64,000 nt of DNA from contig NZ_AYPQ01000001.1 in NCBI RefSeq assembly GCF_000633635.1, positions 778,820 through 842,819 of the forward strand, in the 5' to 3' direction. The notes below the pieces were generated by a model that saw nothing but the letters and a program-made list of their open reading frames with translations, ran no database searches and was not told the origin of the DNA. A program made the translations under genes and the position numbers. The DNA is from Enterococcus crotali (GTDB lineage: Bacteria; Bacillota; Bacilli; Lactobacillales; Enterococcaceae). Below are positions 17,057 through 26,543 of the stretch, piece by piece; position 1 is the stretch's first letter; every line of letters starts with the position of its first letter.

Positions 17057-18475
17057 TTATTTTTTCTTCTTTTTCTTCTTCTTATTTTTCTTCACCATGC
17101 GGTTCATGGCCATTTTTCCAAGCTTACCTTTGATGCCTCCACCAAGCATTTGATCCATGCCTGGGATATCCATATTTCCTTTAGACATTTGCTGCATCAT
17201 TTTTTTTGACTCTTTAAATTGTTTGATCATCCGGTTGACTTCAACAACGTTATTACCAGAACCCGCAGCAATTCGGCGACGACGACTTGGGTTTAGAAGA
17301 TCTGGATTTTCTCTTTCAGCAGGTGTCATTGAAAGAACCATTGCTTTTTTGCGAGCCACATCTTTAGGATCGACTTTAACATTCTCTAAACCAGGCATAT
17401 TATTCATACCAGGAATCATCTTCAATAAATCTTCGATTGGTCCCATGCCCATTACTTGATCGAGTTGCTCAATAAAATCATTAAAGTCAAAGCTGTTTTC
17501 TTTCATTTTAACTGCAAGTTCTTCAGCTTTTTTCTCATCATAATCTTGTTGCGCTTTTTCGATCAATGTCAGCATATCGCCCATACCTAAAATTCGGCTG
17601 GACATCCGATCTGGATGGAAAATTTCTAAATCAGTTAATTTTTCACCAGAACCGATGAATTTGATCGGTGCCCCAGTGACAGAACGAATAGAAAGTGCCG
17701 CACCGCCTCGAGTATCACCGTCAAGTTTTGTGATCACAACCCCAGTGATCCCTAATTGCTGATTAAAACTATCTGCAACATTAACTGCATCTTGCCCTGT
17801 CATTGCATCAACAACAAGTAAAATATCATCTGGTTGAGCTACTTCTTTGATTTGTTTTAATTCATCCATCAATGCTTCATCGACATGTAAACGACCTGCC
17901 GTATCGATCAAAACATAATCATTTTTCTTTTCTTTCGCTAGTTCCATCCCTTGACGAACGATTTCAACCGGACTAACATCCGTACCCATATCAAAAACAG
18001 GTACATCTAATTGTTGTCCTAATACCTTTAATTGATCGATTGCTGCTGGACGATAGACATCGGCTGCAATCATCAGTGGACGAGCATTTTCATTTTTGAT
18101 CAAATGGTTCGCTAGTTTACCACCAAAGGTCGTTTTACCAGCCCCTTGTAAACCAACCATCATAATTACAGTGGGAATACGCTCAGACTTGTTCAAGCCA
18201 ACGGTTTCGGTACCTAATGTCGCTGTTAATTCTTCATCAACGATTTTAACAATCTGTTGTGCAGGTGACAGGCTTTCCAGAACTTCTACACCTATTGCAC
18301 GTTCACGAACACGTTTGGTAAAATCTTTCACCACTTGTAAATTGACATCGGCTTCTAGTAATGCCAAACGTATCTCTCTCATCATTTCTTTTACATCAGC
18401 TTCAGATACTTTTCCTTTGCGACGTAATTTACTCATTGCCTGTTGCAGGCGATCTGTCAAACTTTCAAAAGCCAT
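17057..18475 (-). CDS. ffh: signal recognition particle GTPase Ffh
   Basis: Ffh binds SRP RNA and signal peptides and delivers nascent membrane proteins to FtsY. The 472-aa protein shows the N domain (1-90), the G domain with P-loop GLQGAGKTTFGGKL, DTAGRLHVD, and TKLDGDTRGGAAL, and a Met-rich M domain (about 300-440) that ends in MGPIEDLLKMIPGM and SRRRRIAAGSG motifs. The C-terminus is almost all Lys, longer than usual but known in enterococci. It follows ylxM by 4 bases, the classical pair. Confidence 0.97.
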   Translation of the reverse strand: MAFESLTDRLQQAMSKLRRKGKVSEADVKEMMREIRLALLEADVNLQVVKDFTKRVRERAIGVEVLESLSPAQQIVKIVDEELTATLGTETVGLNKSERIPTVIMMVGLQGAGKTTFGGKLANHLIKNENARPLMIAADVYRPAAIDQLKVLGQQLDVPVFDMGTDVSPVEIVRQGMELAKEKKNDYVLIDTAGRLHVDEALMDELKQIKEVAQPDDILLVVDAMTGQDAVNVADSFNQQLGITGVVITKLDGDTRGGAALSIRSVTGAPIKFIGSGEKLTDLEIFHPDRMSSRILGMGDMLTLIEKAQQDYDEKKAEELAVKMKENSFDFNDFIEQLDQVMGMGPIEDLLKMIPGMNNMPGLENVKVDPKDVARKKAMVLSMTPAERENPDLLNPSRRRRIAAGSGNNVVEVNRMIKQFKESKKMMQQMSKGNMDIPGMDQMLGGGIKGKLGKMAMNRMVKKNKKKKKKKK

Positions 18476-18479
18476 AATC

Positions 18480-18818
18480 TCATTCCTCTACTTCTTGTAT
18501 TTGTTCTATATAACGGGCAATCGTTGTATCTTTCGGATAAGTTTCGTTTACGTAGTTTTTTAGTGTTTCTAGTAATTCTCCACGAACGACATAATCAGAA
18601 AATAAATGAAGTTTTCTTTCATATTCTTCCAAAATTTTTTCTGTCCGTTTAATATTATCATACACTGCTTGACGGCTGATATTATATTCTTCAGCAATTT
18701 CACCTAAAGAGAAATCATCCGCATAATACATCTCCATATAGTTCATTTGTTTTTCTGTCAACAAAGTGGAGTAAAATTCAAATAGTGCGTTCATCCGATT
18801 GGTTTTTTCAATTTCCAT
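18480..18818 (-). CDS. ylxM: YlxM/p13-like DNA-binding protein
   Basis: A 112-aa helix-turn-helix protein encoded just before ffh. It has a sigma-70-region-4-like domain, with the HTH in [20 protein letters not shown]. In streptococci the YlxM orthologue associates with the SRP pathway and modulates Ffh activity. I chose ATG 18818 ([10 protein letters not shown]) behind ATAGGAGCAACAACT; the upstream in-frame TTG lacks good spacing. Confidence 0.92.
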   Translation of the reverse strand: MEIEKTNRMNALFEFYSTLLTEKQMNYMEMYYADDFSLGEIAEEYNISRQAVYDNIKRTEKILEEYERKLHLFSDYVVRGELLETLKNYVNETYPKDTTIARYIEQIQEVEE

Positions 18819-18868
18819 AGTTGTTGCTCCTATCTTCAATCCCCTTTAGGTTACCGATTTCAGAGTGA

Positions 18869-19513
18869 TTAGTCAATAGTTCTTATTTGATTTTCGAGGA
18901 TTTTTTCAAAAGATTCGATCAATCGATCGTAATAACTTTGCGCATTCGCACAAAAATCTTTTTTGGAGAAGCGTTCTTCCACAATTTTCTGTTGTTTTTG
19001 ATCTTGAGTATACCCCATTAAAGTAGCTTCCGCACTGGGATCATTAAACAATCGTTTTAAAAGCGTCAAGGTAATTGGAAATATACTTGCCACTTCCTCT
19101 TCTTGTAATTGGAATTCTCCTAATAAAATTTCTTTTTCCACCAAATAAACATTTGTAAACTCATTATCAATAAAGTCATCTAAATCGATTTTTACTGGGA
19201 AGACACCTAAAAACTGTGCATCATCACTCGTAACATTGATTCCTAGTTCTTCTTTCACTTCTCTAAAACCATCAGTCACGGTTTCTTGTGCTAATAAGTG
19301 TCCTGCCGCTGTAATATCTAGTTGGTTGGGAAAGTCTTTCTTTATAGCTGATCGTTTTTGAAAATAAACAATCAGTTCGTTCTCCTGAATCGTATAAAAC
19401 CAGCAATGAAAGGTTTCGTGCCAAAGCCCTCGCAAATGAATTTCTTGCCGTGTCGCTGTGCCGAGTTGCCGATAATTTCTATCAAATATTTTTAATACTT
19501 CACTTTCTGACAT
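18869..19513 (-). CDS. Nudix hydrolase, isopentenyl-diphosphate-isomerase-like
   Basis: A 214-aa Nudix protein of the group that resembles type I IPP isomerase: it starts with FDRNYRQLGTATRQEIHLRG and HETFHCWFYTI, typical of that group. The Nudix box is GHLLAQETVTDGFREVKEEL followed by GI. Lack of the isomerase Cys/Glu context makes a pyrophosphatase role more likely. It lies 2 bases after the DUF523 gene, likely one transcript. Confidence 0.83.
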   Translation of the reverse strand: MSESEVLKIFDRNYRQLGTATRQEIHLRGLWHETFHCWFYTIQENELIVYFQKRSAIKKDFPNQLDITAAGHLLAQETVTDGFREVKEELGINVTSDDAQFLGVFPVKIDLDDFIDNEFTNVYLVEKEILLGEFQLQEEEVASIFPITLTLLKRLFNDPSAEATLMGYTQDQKQQKIVEERFSKKDFCANAQSYYDRLIESFEKILENQIRTID

Positions 19514-19515
19514 TA

Positions 19516-19983
19516 CTATCCCTCACGTTCAATGACTGTTTGCCAATCATTTTCTGAAATCACAACAAGTCCTTGTGAAATAAAATAAGCTGTAGCAACT
19601 CCTGCTCCATCACGATGATTGCCAGAAAACGTACCATCATAAATACTCTTACTGCCACAAGACGGACTATTTTCTTTCAAAATAATCGTTGTAATATTAT
19701 GTTCAATTAATTTTTGATACGCGATGATTGCTCCTTGTTTGAATGATTCAGTCATGTCCTCCCCTGTCTCAGTGAGGACTTTTGCTTTATCATTCCAGAC
19801 ATCAAAGCCATCTCCTCCCTTAATTTCAGCAGGTTCTCTAGGGATCGGTAGACCTCCAAGGACTTCCGGGCAAACGACTATTGCTTTGCCGTTGTCTATT
19901 AACTTTTTTAAGGCAGTGATTTCTTTTGCTTGGCCATCATAACGGCAGCAAACCCCACCCAGACATGCACTGATTCCTATCAT
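19516..19983 (-). CDS. DUF523 family protein (YbbK-like)
   Basis: A 155-aa Cys-rich protein: ISACLGGVCCRYDGQAK at the N-terminus, CPEVLGGLPIPREPAEI in the middle and ENSPSCGSKSIYDG further on. These conserved cysteines define DUF523, a family linked to sulfur or Fe-S chemistry (some members act as 2-thiouracil desulfurases, TudS). The role here is therefore a possible thio-nucleobase desulfurase, by family inference only. It precedes a Nudix gene in a two-gene unit. Confidence 0.85.
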   Translation of the reverse strand: MIGISACLGGVCCRYDGQAKEITALKKLIDNGKAIVVCPEVLGGLPIPREPAEIKGGDGFDVWNDKAKVLTETGEDMTESFKQGAIIAYQKLIEHNITTIILKENSPSCGSKSIYDGTFSGNHRDGAGVATAYFISQGLVVISENDWQTVIEREG

Positions 19984-20128
19984 TAGCTTCCCTCATTTCA
20001 ATCTTTATCATTATACCATTTCTTTGACTTTGAAAGTAGTTTTAGAAACATTCCATAAAGTTTTTGATCCCCCGGAATCTGTGATAAAATAACCTTGTAT
20101 TTATTTCGTATTTAAAGGAGCTAAATAG

Positions 20129-20842
20129 ATGAAAAAAGTATTAGTCGTTGATGACGAACCATCGATTGTCACGCTGCTGACATTTAACTTAGAAAAAGAT
20201 GGCTATGAAGTAATGACAGCCGTTGATGGAGCCGTTGGTTACGAGTTAGCTCTATCTAACCAGTTTGATTTTATTATTTTAGATGTTATGCTGCCCAATA
20301 TGGATGGTTTAGAAATCACGAAATCACTGCGTAGAGAAAAAATCGATACACCTATTTTGATATTAACTGCTAAAGATGATCAAGTCGATAAAATCATTGG
20401 ACTAGAAATCGGTGCGGATGACTATCTAACAAAACCTTTTAGCCCTAGAGAGGTTTTAGCTAGAATGAAAGCTATTTTCCGGCGATTAAAACCTGTGTCA
20501 AATAAATCAGAAGAGATGGCTGAAACTGTAAAAGCACCATTAATCTTAGGTGAGATCAGCGTGGATGAACAAAATTATGAAGTGACCGTCCGTGGCAAGA
20601 AAATCGAGCTGACGCCAAAGGAATTTGAATTACTTGTCTACTTTATCAAACGAAAGGATCGAGTGATTGATCGTGATACCTTATTAGACCGAATTTGGAA
20701 TTATGATTTTGCAGGTCAAAGCCGTATTGTTGACGTCCATGTCAGTCACTTAAGAGATAAAATTGAAATTGATCCAAAACGTCCTGCTTACTTAATCACA
20801 GTTAGAGGATTTGGCTATCGTTTTCAGGAGCCTAAAAAATGA
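20129..20842 (+). CDS. phoP: phosphate response regulator PhoP
   Basis: An OmpR-type response regulator of 237 aa. The receiver domain (1-118) has the acidic pair DDE near residue 9, the phosphorylated Asp in FIILDVMLPNMDG and the Lys in LTKPFSP. The winged-helix domain (about 140-235) ends in the VRGFGYRFQ motif. It overlaps phoR by four bases and faces pstS, whose promoter carries Pho-box repeats, so assignment to the phosphate-starvation system is well supported. Start after AAAGGAGCTAAATAG. Confidence 0.92.
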   Translation: MKKVLVVDDEPSIVTLLTFNLEKDGYEVMTAVDGAVGYELALSNQFDFIILDVMLPNMDGLEITKSLRREKIDTPILILTAKDDQVDKIIGLEIGADDYLTKPFSPREVLARMKAIFRRLKPVSNKSEEMAETVKAPLILGEISVDEQNYEVTVRGKKIELTPKEFELLVYFIKRKDRVIDRDTLLDRIWNYDFAGQSRIVDVHVSHLRDKIEIDPKRPAYLITVRGFGYRFQEPKK

Positions 20843-22596
20843 AAAAACGCCAGCGCTTTGAATATTTGATTGTTGGAATCGTGATGTTTGGTTTGTTTGT
20901 AGGCAGTATTTTTTTAACGAATTATTTTTTTAAAAAGGAATTATTATCACAGCAGGAAGAATACTTGCAAAAAAAAGGGACCTTGATCCTCGACCAACTT
21001 TCCCCCGATTTATTTTTAACGCAACAATTTTCAGCCCAAGAAAAAAAACTCATCGAGCATTATTCAACAGATAAAAATGAACGGCTGACGTTGATGAACG
21101 GGCAAGGAACTATTTTCTACGATAGCATCGACCCAGCGCTACACGATTCTAGAAGTAACAGACCTGAAATAAAAGCCATTCTTTCAGGTGCTGATTTTGG
21201 CTCTGACTTGAGAAAAAGCGCTACGTTAAAAAAAGAATTGCTTTATTTAGCGTTACCAGTTGAAAAAGATGGCCAACTGGTCGGTATCCTTCGCATGTCT
21301 GAGGAAACAACCCTGTTTTCCAATAGTATACAATCTTTCAAACGATATATTGTATTTACTTTGGGTTTGTTATTTTTGATTATTACAGCGTTTGTCTTTC
21401 TATTGCTTCATCAGAAAAATGAACCGCTTGTAACTGTTCTTCCGGTATTGAAAAAAATCGTAAAATACCCAGATGAGGCTCGCTCGATCATCCAAGATTC
21501 GCCCGAATGGAACGAACTATATCAAACGGTCAATCTTTTGAGCCAACAAATGAGTCAAACGTATTTAGCTTATACTTCCACTGAAGAGCAATTTCATGCT
21601 TTATTGGATGAATTAATGATTGGTGTGTTTATTATTGATGTAGATGGAAAATTGCAGCTGATCAATCCTAAGATGGTAAATATTTTAATGATCGATGAGA
21701 ATGATGCAGGCAAAGATTATTTTGATGTAATCAAAGAACCTGCGCTGATCCATTTGATTCACCAAGTGATTACTGAAAAAAGTTCGATACATCAAGAAAT
21801 CAAGTTGAGTGATTCGTTGAATGAAACTATTTTAGATATGTCTTTAAGATTCATTGAAGAAGACGGCAATGACTATCAGGTTCTTGGAATTGCTTATGAC
21901 TTGACTCGTGTTAGACAGTTAGAGAAAATGCAAAAAGATTTTGTTAGTAATGTTTCACACGAATTAAAAACACCGGTTACCTCTCTCTTAGGTTTTACTG
22001 AAACTTTATTAGATGGCGCTAAAGATGATCCTGAAACATTATCGCAATTTTTAGAAATCATGCAAAAAGATGCGCTGCGTCTGCAGCAACTGATCCAAGA
22101 AATTCTACAGCTTTCTCGCGATGGTAAAAATATTTCTTATGATGATCAAGAAGTTATTTTACTTCCCTTTACACAAGAGATTCTTCGCTCTTATCGTAAG
22201 GCAATCAATGAAAAAGATTTAAAGATTGAGATTCTTGGTGATAACACAACAATTTATACAACCAAATATGAGCTATTTTATCCGATCATCAAAAATTTGA
22301 TTGAAAATGCGATTCAGTATTCCCAATCAGATGGAACGATCACAATCGATTTTGGTTTCACTGATACCTTTTTCTTTGAAGTGAAAGATTCAGGTATCGG
22401 TATCAGTTTAGAAGATCAGGAACGGATTTTTGAGCGCTTCTATCGCGTTGATAAAGCCCGTAGTCGTCATTCAGGCGGAACTGGTTTAGGCTTATCGATT
22501 GTTAACAATTATACGGAACTATTAGGCGGAACAGTTACAATCGATAGTCATTTGGGGCTCGGTTCGACATTCAGAGTGAGGTTGCCAAAAACTTAA
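20839..22596 (+). CDS. phoR: phosphate sensor histidine kinase PhoR
   Basis: A 585-aa membrane kinase. Two transmembrane helices (about 8-30 and 165-188) flank an extracytoplasmic sensing region. Then come a short linker, a PAS domain (about 245-350), the HisKA motif FVSNVSHELKTPV with the phosphorylated His, and the ATPase domain with N, G1 and G2 boxes (NLIENAIQYS, DSGIGIS, GGTGLGLSIVNNY). It is translationally coupled to phoP. The PhoR assignment rests on gene context and PAS-HisKA architecture; signal sensing in this group occurs through the Pst system. Confidence 0.92.
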   Translation: MKKRQRFEYLIVGIVMFGLFVGSIFLTNYFFKKELLSQQEEYLQKKGTLILDQLSPDLFLTQQFSAQEKKLIEHYSTDKNERLTLMNGQGTIFYDSIDPALHDSRSNRPEIKAILSGADFGSDLRKSATLKKELLYLALPVEKDGQLVGILRMSEETTLFSNSIQSFKRYIVFTLGLLFLIITAFVFLLLHQKNEPLVTVLPVLKKIVKYPDEARSIIQDSPEWNELYQTVNLLSQQMSQTYLAYTSTEEQFHALLDELMIGVFIIDVDGKLQLINPKMVNILMIDENDAGKDYFDVIKEPALIHLIHQVITEKSSIHQEIKLSDSLNETILDMSLRFIEEDGNDYQVLGIAYDLTRVRQLEKMQKDFVSNVSHELKTPVTSLLGFTETLLDGAKDDPETLSQFLEIMQKDALRLQQLIQEILQLSRDGKNISYDDQEVILLPFTQEILRSYRKAINEKDLKIEILGDNTTIYTTKYELFYPIIKNLIENAIQYSQSDGTITIDFGFTDTFFFEVKDSGIGISLEDQERIFERFYRVDKARSRHSGGTGLGLSIVNNYTELLGGTVTIDSHLGLGSTFRVRLPKT

Positions 22597-22602
22597 AAAA
22601 AC

Positions 22603-22638
22603 AAAAAGAGGCTGACGTGATAACGTCAGCTTCTTTTT
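22603..22638. terminator. bidirectional terminator between phoR and pstS
   Basis: AAAAAGAGGCTGACGT, loop GATA, ACGTCAGCTTCTTTTT: nearly perfect stem between convergent genes. Confidence 0.88.
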
Positions 22639-22657
22639 GACTCTTTAGGGGAAGAAT

Positions 22658-23566
22658 TTATTTTTTAGTGATCGTTCCTGAGACGTCTCTTTCCACTTTC
22701 ATTGCGGTCATTGGTAAGTAGCCTAGCTCTTTAACAACGCCTTCTTGTACATCATCTGTTAACATGAAATCTAAAAATGCTTTTACATCATCATCTGGTT
22801 GACCTTTTGTGTACATATGCTCGTATGACCAAATTTTCCATGAATTATCCGCAACATTTTCTTCTGTTGGTTTTACATCATCAATACTTAATGCTACTGT
22901 TGAGTCATCCATGTAGGAAAATGCTAGGTAACTGATTGCTCCAGGCGTTTGTGCGACGATTTGTCGCACAGTTCCTGATGAATCCTGTTCCTGTGATTGG
23001 ACTGCTGTCGCCCCATCCAGACCCCATTTTTCAAACGTTGCCCGTGTACCACTTCCACTTGGACGATTGATCACAGCGATTTCTTGATCTTTACCACCTA
23101 AATCTTTCCAGTTTTTGATCTTTCCAGTAAAAACATCGATCAACTCTTGCTTGGTGATATTTTTTACACCAACGTCTTTGTTGACAACAGGGCCCATACC
23201 AACAACCGCCACACGATGATCAACAAGTTTCGATGCATCGACACCTGATTTTTCTTCGGCAAAGACATCAGAATTACCGATTGTTACAGCGCCGTCGGAG
23301 ACTTGAGAAAGTCCAGTTCCACTTCCACCACCTTGTACTGAAATCGTATAATTCGGGTGCTCCGTTGTAAATTGATCTTTTGCCGCATCCACTAATGGCT
23401 GTAACGCTGTTGAGCCTACTGCTACGATTTTAACAGGTTGATTGCTATTGGTACCACTATCTTTTGATTTATTACTACTATCACCAGTTGCGGCTCCTTG
23501 GCTGCCGCAACCTGCGACTAAAAGTCCTACACTTAAAACAATTGCTGATAATAAACGTTTCTTCAT
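22658..23566 (-). CDS. pstS: phosphate-binding lipoprotein PstS
   Basis: The extracellular receptor of the high-affinity phosphate ABC transporter. At 302 aa it has a lipoprotein signal with lipobox LLVAGCGSQG, then the phosphate-binding motifs VGSTALQPLVDAA, GGGSGTGLSQV and NRPSGSGTRATFEKWG. The rest of the Pst transporter (pstC, pstA, pstB, phoU) is not in this window, so the gene stands apart from its partners here but opposite phoPR. Pho-box-like direct repeats precede it. Confidence 0.94.
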   Translation of the reverse strand: MKKRLLSAIVLSVGLLVAGCGSQGAATGDSSNKSKDSGTNSNQPVKIVAVGSTALQPLVDAAKDQFTTEHPNYTISVQGGGSGTGLSQVSDGAVTIGNSDVFAEEKSGVDASKLVDHRVAVVGMGPVVNKDVGVKNITKQELIDVFTGKIKNWKDLGGKDQEIAVINRPSGSGTRATFEKWGLDGATAVQSQEQDSSGTVRQIVAQTPGAISYLAFSYMDDSTVALSIDDVKPTEENVADNSWKIWSYEHMYTKGQPDDDVKAFLDFMLTDDVQEGVVKELGYLPMTAMKVERDVSGTITKK

Positions 23567-23614
23567 CTTTACACGTCCTTTTCAATTAGTTACAAGATCA
23601 GTTTAACAGCGGTG

Positions 23615-23663
23615 TGTTAATTCTGTTTCAATGTTCTGTAAATAATGGGTAAATGAATGTAAA
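23615..23663 (-). promoter_or_regulatory. Pho-box direct repeats upstream of pstS
   Basis: Read toward pstS, TTTACA, TTTACC and TTTACA recur at 10-11 base intervals (plus-strand 23658-23663, 23648-23653, 23637-23642). They are followed by TTGAAACA and TTAACA. One helical turn per repeat is the classic PhoP-binding arrangement. Identified by eye; binding not shown. Confidence 0.7.
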
Positions 23664-23678
23664 GGTTGTGTTTAGAAA

Positions 23679-23721
23679 AGGGTGTGAGACAAAAGTAAAA
23701 ATCACTTTTGTTTCACACCCT
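23679..23721 (-). terminator. terminator after the PatA-like aminotransferase
   Basis: AGGGTGTGAAACAAAAGTGA pairs with its near-complement and is followed by TTTTCT on the minus strand. Confidence 0.8.
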
Positions 23722-23759
23722 AAATACGAATGAACGATGGGAGCAGAAGCAACTCTGTA

Positions 23760-24956
23760 TTATTTCTCGGGATTAAGTGCTTCTGTTCTAGCCGCTTCTT
23801 TGATATACAGACCTATTCGTTTCATCGCTTCTTTTAATGTAGCTAAATCTGCCGCATAACTAATGCGGACATACCCCTCTGCTTCTTTACCAAATGCCAC
23901 TCCTGGAATAATTGCAACTGCTTGTTCCTGAGCTAACGCCACACAAAATTTCATTGAATCTTGCTCATAGCCTTTGGGGATTTTGGCAAAAATGTAAAAT
24001 GCACCATTCGGTCGAGCTACTTCAAAGCCGAAAGAAGTCATTTGTTCATAGACAAAGTCTCGTCGTTCACGGTACTCTTCTTTCATCACTGCAGCATCGT
24101 TCATCCCCTCAACTAATGCTCGAACTGCTGCTTTTTGAGAAATAGTAGAAGCAGCTGTAACTAAATATTGATGCACTTTGATTATTTCAGCAATCAACGT
24201 CTCAGGACCAAAAATAAACCCGATCCGCCAACCTGTCATCGCATGTGATTTTGATAAACCATTGATCAAAATCGTTTGCTCCGGGATAAATTCTGCGATC
24301 GATACATGCTGATCATCATAGGTCAATTCACTGTAAATCTCATCACTTATTACAAAAATCGAATAATTTTTCAATACATCAGCAATGGCTTTAACTTCCT
24401 CACGATTATACGTTACTCCAGTTGGGTTACTTGGATAATTTAGAATAATTGCTTTGACTTGATCACCATGCTCTAGCATCGCTGCTTCAATCATTGCAGG
24501 TGTCAAGACAAAATGATTTGAGGTTGTATCGATATAAATAGGTTCTGCTTGAGCCAAGGTGATTACGGGTTCATATCCTGGATAAATGGGGGCTGGCATC
24601 AACACTTTATCCCCTGGTTCCAAAATAGACAATAGACTTGCTGAAATCGCCTCAGTTGCCCCGACAGTTACCAAAACTTCAGAAGCTGGTTGATAGCTAA
24701 CACCATATTTTTCTTTCATAAAAAATGTAGCTGCTTCACGGACATCAGTCAAACCTGACATACCAGAATAATGTGAAAAATTAGCTTTGATCGCATCATG
24801 CGCTGCTGTTTTTACATGCTCAGGGGTATTAAAATCTGGCTCTCCTAAAGTTAATTTTATGATTCCTTCGATATCGGTTACTTGTTCATCGAACTGACGA
24901 ATCATCGAAACAGCGATTTTATCTACTTGTTTGTTAAATCTTTTGGTTAAATCCAT
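23760..24956 (-). CDS. class I/II PLP-dependent aminotransferase (PatA/AraT-like)
   Basis: A 398-aa fold-type I aminotransferase. Visible residues are the PLP Lys in INGLSKSHAMTGWRIG, the Asn in YPSNPTG, the Asp/Tyr in VISDEIYSEL and the Arg of GYVRISYA near the C-terminus. This sequence group includes N-acetyl-LL-diaminopimelate aminotransferase PatA and aromatic/aspartate aminotransferases, which cannot be told apart reliably here. No lysine-pathway gene is adjacent. The ATG is preceded by AGAAGGGATGGTTTG. Confidence 0.88.
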   Translation of the reverse strand: MDLTKRFNKQVDKIAVSMIRQFDEQVTDIEGIIKLTLGEPDFNTPEHVKTAAHDAIKANFSHYSGMSGLTDVREAATFFMKEKYGVSYQPASEVLVTVGATEAISASLLSILEPGDKVLMPAPIYPGYEPVITLAQAEPIYIDTTSNHFVLTPAMIEAAMLEHGDQVKAIILNYPSNPTGVTYNREEVKAIADVLKNYSIFVISDEIYSELTYDDQHVSIAEFIPEQTILINGLSKSHAMTGWRIGFIFGPETLIAEIIKVHQYLVTAASTISQKAAVRALVEGMNDAAVMKEEYRERRDFVYEQMTSFGFEVARPNGAFYIFAKIPKGYEQDSMKFCVALAQEQAVAIIPGVAFGKEAEGYVRISYAADLATLKEAMKRIGLYIKEAARTEALNPEK

Positions 24957-25193
24957 CAAACCATCCCTTCTTATCTAATCTTGTAATTGCCAGTACTGAA
25001 TGTTATCAAACCAGCGATAATCAAAATACTTATGTTCAATTGATATTTTCTTAATGGAATTATAATAGCATAATTTCGTCTAAAATGAAATTTGTATTTC
25101 AATTCCCAGTTTTTTCTTTCTAAATTCACATTTTCCTCTTGCGAAAGCTTCTTCTCTTCTTTATAGTTAAATGAAATGAAGGGAGAGAACCAC

Positions 25194-26252
25194 ATGAAAG
25201 GTATTAGAAAAGTTACAGCTTATATCCCAGGAGAACAGCCTGATTTTCCAGACATGATCAAGTTAAACACCAATGAAAATCCCTATCCACCTTCTCCAAA
25301 AACCGCAGATGTATTGAGAAACTTTGATATTGAACAATTGAAGCGCTATAGCTCTATTGATAATCTATCTTTAAAAAAAGCATTAGGTACTAAACACAAG
25401 TTATCTCCTGATCACTTTATAATCGGCAATGGTTCAGATGAAGTTTTAGCCTTTTGTTTTCTTGCCTTTTTTAATAGCCCTGATCCTATCTTGTTTCCGG
25501 ACCTTACTTATGGCTTTTATAAAGTTTGGGCGGATTTATTCCAGATTCCATTTAAAGAGTTACCATTAAATAATGACTTTGAAATTGCCATGGCTGACTA
25601 CACACAACTAAATGGTGGAATAATCATTGCCAATCCCAATGCACCTACTGGGTTATTCAAATCGCTCGCAGAAATCGAAGAGTTGCTGAAAAGCAATCAA
25701 GAAGTTATTGTAATCATTGATGAAGCCTACATTGATTTTGCAGGTCCGTCTGCTCTCTCACTTTTAGAAAAATATCAAAATCTGATTATCATTCGAACTT
25801 TCTCAAAATCAAGTTCCTTGGCAGGCCTAAGAGTTGGCTACGCCATTGGTAATCCGCTATATATTCAAGTTATAGAAAGTATCAAATCCTCATTCAATCC
25901 CTATTCTGTTGATACCTTAGCTGAAAAATTAGCTATCGCTGCTGTTGAAGATGAAGACTACTATCTAGGAATTACTAAAGAAATTTGTGAAACGAGAGAC
26001 TGGTTTGCCCAAAAAATCGAAGACATTGGCTTTTCATCATTCGATTCAAAAACAAATTTTTTACTGATGACTCATCCTGATTTGACGATGCAAGATCTTT
26101 ATCAGTATTTAGAAGCAGAAAATGTCTTCGTTCGTTATTTCCCTAAAATCAAACGATTGAATAAATATTTACGAGTGTCAATTGGAACTCAAGAAGAAAT
26201 GAAGCAAGTCTATCTCTTGTTAAGTGACTATGTAGAAAAGAACAACGCGTGA
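25194..26252 (+). CDS. HisC-like PLP-dependent aminotransferase
   Basis: A 352-aa protein of the histidinol-phosphate aminotransferase family: MIKLNTNENPYPPSPK, PNAPTGLF, IDEAYIDFAG and the PLP Lys in RTFSKSSSLAGLRVGYAIG. In standard histidine biosynthesis HisC makes histidinol phosphate, but no other his gene is in the window. A role in another transamination, such as aromatic amino acids or threonine-phosphate-like decarboxylation, is possible. Start at the ATG after AAGGGAGAGAACCAC. It is monocistronic, divergent from the PatA-like gene. Confidence 0.82.
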   Translation: MKGIRKVTAYIPGEQPDFPDMIKLNTNENPYPPSPKTADVLRNFDIEQLKRYSSIDNLSLKKALGTKHKLSPDHFIIGNGSDEVLAFCFLAFFNSPDPILFPDLTYGFYKVWADLFQIPFKELPLNNDFEIAMADYTQLNGGIIIANPNAPTGLFKSLAEIEELLKSNQEVIVIIDEAYIDFAGPSALSLLEKYQNLIIIRTFSKSSSLAGLRVGYAIGNPLYIQVIESIKSSFNPYSVDTLAEKLAIAAVEDEDYYLGITKEICETRDWFAQKIEDIGFSSFDSKTNFLLMTHPDLTMQDLYQYLEAENVFVRYFPKIKRLNKYLRVSIGTQEEMKQVYLLLSDYVEKNNA

Positions 26253-26260
26253 TTGAATAA

Positions 26261-26302
26261 ACTCCAAGAAACCAGAAGTGTAGACCTGGATTTCTTGGAG
26301 TT
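26261..26302 (+). terminator. hairpin after the HisC-like gene
   Basis: ACTCCAAGAAACCAG pairs with CTGGATTTCTTGGAGT (one bulge). The T tract is poor, so efficiency is uncertain. Confidence 0.6.
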
Positions 26303-26365
26303 ATCCTATATTAGAATACGATTTAATTCAGTAGCGATTTACAGAAAAGTACACGCCTACTCTGT

Positions 26366-26415
26366 TTGGTGCTGATTGCACTACTATTTGGTCTTTTAAA
26401 AAGACGAACCAATAA
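26366..26415 (+). pseudogene. possible remnant of a cell-wall-sorted protein C-terminus
   Basis: One frame reads LVLIALLFGLLKRRTNK, a hydrophobic helix followed by a basic tail of the kind that ends LPxTG proteins. No upstream frame or sorting motif is connected to it. The call is tentative and rests on pattern alone. Confidence 0.25.
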
Positions 26416-26485
26416 ACTTACCCCCCGCAGCATTCTTTTTTTTATACATTAATTGAAGATAAATCTAATAGACAATATTCATAAC

Positions 26486-26520
26486 AAAAAACATCCTAAC
26501 AATGAATGAAGGATGTTTTT
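26486..26520 (-). terminator. terminator after the LysR gene at 26.5 kb
   Basis: Minus strand: AAAAACATCCT...AGGATGTTTTTTG. It ends the carbonic anhydrase-LysR transcript. Confidence 0.8.
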
Positions 26521-26543
26521 AAGAAATTTATACTATTGAAACT

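Noticed and set aside
17057-17120. Lys-only tail of Ffh as a frameshift product
   Set aside because: Lys-rich C-termini occur in enterococcal Ffh, and the stop codon and following terminator are well placed.
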